A DNA stretch of 64,000 bases, from the NCBI GenBank assembly GCA_013396915.1, contig VWZL01001367.1, forward strand, positions 310,001 through 374,000. The letters run 5' to 3'. The notes beneath the pieces were generated by a model. It saw nothing but the letters and a program-made list of their open reading frames with translations, was not told the DNA's origin and ran no database searches. The position numbers and the translations under genes were made by a program. Shown piece by piece: positions 61,430 to 64,000 of the stretch (its first letter is position 1; every line of letters begins with the position of its first letter). The DNA comes from Stercorarius parasiticus (Eukaryota; Chordata; Aves; Charadriiformes; Stercorariidae).

Positions 61430-61914
61430 TTATTTCCTTTCTCTTCGTTTTGTCTTTTTCTCTTCATTTTGACTTTTGTTGTAGAGTTTTGGTGTGGGAA
61501 GGAGGAGGAAGACATGTTTGTGGGGGTTTTAGGGTTTTTTTTTGAAAAGGTGAACAGTCCAGTTACAGCTGTGCAGCATGATTCAGATGATTCAGAGTAT
61601 ATATTCATATGCACCTCCTTGAGCGTGATGTTTAGCTGTTAGAGTTTTAGGGCTAGAAGACAAGACAAATCTAAAGATTATCTCATTTTAGTGTAAATCT
61701 TCTTGTCTTGGAGACTTAAGAAGGAGAACTAGTGCACTGGCGTGAATTGGTACTGTGAAATTAGGCACTGTTTTTTCCTCAGTAATTAACTTCCGTTGTT
61801 CATCCACATCTTGAAAAATATCACTAGTGAGCCTAAAGTCATTAAAATAAACATAGCAGTTAAAACAGTGTTAAACCAGTGTAGGTGTGGTCCTTGCCCT
61901 CTTGAACTGTGTTT

Positions 61915-61920
61915 AATAAA
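61915..61920 (+). terminator. RNPC3: Further distal poly(A) signal
   Basis: AATAAA with a short TGCTGTGG stretch downstream. It is a weaker candidate than the site at 61,424. Confidence 0.3.
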
Positions 61921-64000
61921 ATTCAATGCTGTGGAGGTCACATAGTAAGATTTGTTATATACTAGGAAGTTTAGTGTAACTTTGCAAAACCACCTGGGAA
62001 ACATTGCCATGATGTTTGCTGGGCAAGAGAATCCAATGGATTTAAGGAGAAAATTATTCCCTAATTCATAGTTGATGGTGTGGTAACAGGCTGGCATAAA
62101 GACTTTTGTTCTGTCATGATTCCAGCTGCAAGCAGCCTAAATCACTAGTATTTATTGCTGGACCAAAATAAGTGTATCTTTGCTCTTTTTTGTACATGAA
62201 CTGTTATAGCAGATTACTTTAAAATGCTTTTACTGGAATTCTTAGTAGCTTATTTGCTTACATTCCCATGTGGGCCATGTACTTGTTTGTCAGTTTCTGT
62301 CATCTGTATTTGGAGTAATCAGGAAAAATACACCAGAGAAGAAGTTTTATGAGAACTTTTGAAGGGTTTATGATGCTTACAGAGGAAGAAGAGTGGCTTA
62401 AAAATTTTTTTTGAGTGTTCTGTATAAAACATATTCCCCACCATCCAATACTGATAATCTCCCAAGGAAACTTCTGCAGTGCAGTTGAGAGAACTTTTTT
62501 TTAAAGTCAGAAAGCAAAGCTTTCATTCCCTTAAATCATCTGGGGTTTTTTATACCCATTTCTGCTCGTTGGTGTTTGGTTGGTTTTTGTTTTTTTCTTT
62601 CGCTTGGAATGTTTGTTCTGTTTGATCTGACATTTCAGGTTAAATGACTTCTATTTTTTTAACAAGTCATTATGGCTGGCTTCTGAGACCACACTTAAGC
62701 TGTGAATGCACGCTTATTTCACAATTTTTCTTCATTAGCTAATGACACTGTAATATTTCTTATTTAATTAAACTTTTGAATATAGTCGCATCACTATAAT
62801 TCTCAAGGTGGGGCTGACTCAGATAATCTAACCATCATGAATTTTACTGTAGTGCTCTTGTATAAATTGACTCCTTGATATAGCAAAGATCTTGTGATAG
62901 CAGAAGCTAGATTTGATTTATTTTCTATGTATAAATGTGCTTTGTCAGAATTTTCTTTGAAAGCCAAATTCAGAAGGTCATTCTAAGATGCTTTTAATTC
63001 TAAAGAGGTGGATTTTAAAAAAGCATGCACATTTTTCCAGTGTCCTCAGTGTGAGCTTGATGTATAAGCTCAGCTTCAGTTCCAGTCTTTTGAATGTTTG
63101 GGGTTTTTTTCCTCAAAACTTGTGAATTTTAGGGATTTCACTATATGGTATTGAAAAGAAATTTTGGATTTGAGTAGGTAAAAATAATAATGCAAAGTGG
63201 AGATAACATGCATTCAGAAATGAATGGTTTCTAGCTAAATTATCCTTATGACAATAGTAACTTTGAAAATTCACCAGGATGTTTCACATGTTACATAGTT
63301 TGCATCATTGTTATCCCTTTATATCTTTGGGAGTTGACAGCTAAGAGGGGACCTAACGTCAAGCTGAGAATCACTTTTCCTTTATTATTTCCTAGGACAT
63401 TTTCCAGCTGCTTCCAGTTTATTCCTTAAATGTACCTCCCTACTTGGTCCAAGACTAATGAGAACACATTTGCTGTTGTAGACAGGTTTCCTTAAGTAGC
63501 TGACATTGCTGCTGTTCCTGTTGTAGGACAAACATGAGTCCTGCAGCTCCTACCTGAGCCTCTTACCCCAGCCTAGCAAGCAGCTCCTCGCACGAGATCC
63601 TTTTATGTTTTATACAGACAAATATTTAGTTGTGGTTTTGACTGTTTCAGACAAAAGAAACATTATTCTGATAATGACAAACTCCACTTGTTATTTTGTA
63701 TGGCAAAGCCACTGTAGCAATATCAAAGTAGAAAATATTAGTTAATCTATGGTAGCCTTCAAAGACGTGGAACCCTTCCTTGTGCTACCACACTTTTAGT
63801 CTGGATCTGGATGGAGGCACTTTACAAAGCTTTCTGACTCAATTTATTGCACATAAAAAGGTATATAATAGAGGAAACATGCGCTAGGTCTTGACATCCA
63901 TGTTGAGTTACAAGTACGGAAGCAGGCTATTAAAATAACTGCATAAAAGGCCAACTAAGTAAATTTTCAAAGCGGTGAAGTAGGATAAGGGCAAGGTGGT
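61921..64000. other. Downstream region, nothing recognised
   Basis: AT-rich sequence to the window end. In mammals an alpha-amylase gene follows RNPC3 in the same orientation. I looked for an amylase first exon (signal peptide followed by the conserved N-terminal start) and found none here. Confidence 0.45.

Noticed and set aside
61220..61642. 140-codon plus-strand open frame in the distal 3' region
   Set aside because: Low-complexity hydrophobic and Phe-rich translation over a T-rich poly(A) region; no homology recognised.
57404..64000. Amylase exons downstream of RNPC3
   Set aside because: No segment encodes an amylase signal peptide or conserved N-terminal region with splice sites; the gene presumably lies beyond the window.
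1..64000. tRNA, rRNA, snRNA genes and CRISPR arrays
   Set aside because: No cloverleaf, snRNA core or regularly spaced repeat array was recognised by eye. A covariance-model scan would be needed to exclude small RNA genes.

Overview
The window is vertebrate nuclear DNA, almost certainly from a bird. The evidence is a spliced gene with long AT-rich introns and repeated pieces of the avian CR1 LINE family. At least four segments carry the typical CR1 3' end or ORF2 sequence, and no mammalian SINEs were seen. I recognise one protein-coding gene with confidence: RNPC3, encoding the U11/U12-65K protein of the minor (U12-dependent) spliceosome, on the + strand from 43,941 to 57,403. Its transcribed 3' region probably extends to 60-62 kb.

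Layout. Positions 1-42 kb are a gene-poor, AT-rich stretch holding CR1 fragments (0.6, 3.8, 16.2 and 29.5 kb), a decayed CR1/L3-type LINE (13.3-14.5 kb), several local duplications, an isolated small CpG island at 9.0-9.2 kb and a GC-richer repeat-like block at 31.85-32.35 kb. At 42.45-42.74 kb a strong splice acceptor opens an 86-codon frame that ends in a stop and a poly(A) signal; it may be the last exon of an unknown gene. Positions 43.55-44.3 kb are the CpG-island promoter and first exon of RNPC3, interrupted by a run of N that hides part of the first RRM. Positions 45.2-57.4 kb carry the other 13 coding exons, with a retroviral-type solo LTR in intron 4 and a CR1 in intron 12. Positions 57.4-62 kb carry an elaborate 3' region. 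The rest shows nothing I can support.

How the parts work together. RNPC3 protein bridges U11 and U12 snRNPs. Three signals in the gene suggest that it is both a client of the minor spliceosome and a sensor of it. The last coding intron (56,434-57,343) has a U12-type donor and a perfect U12 branch-point motif. A donor 13 nt after the stop codon competes with a poly(A) signal 26 nt further on. About 2.9 kb downstream, a U2-type acceptor is followed by two copies of the U12-type 5' splice site GTATCCTTT, 15 nt apart. This last element matches the known U11 snRNP-binding splicing enhancer (USSE) that gives negative feedback on 65K levels. A further consensus U12 branch point with a suitably spaced AG lies between the two, at 59.26 kb; I do not know of a description of it. 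In mammals an amylase gene lies downstream of RNPC3; no amylase exon was recognised before the window ends.
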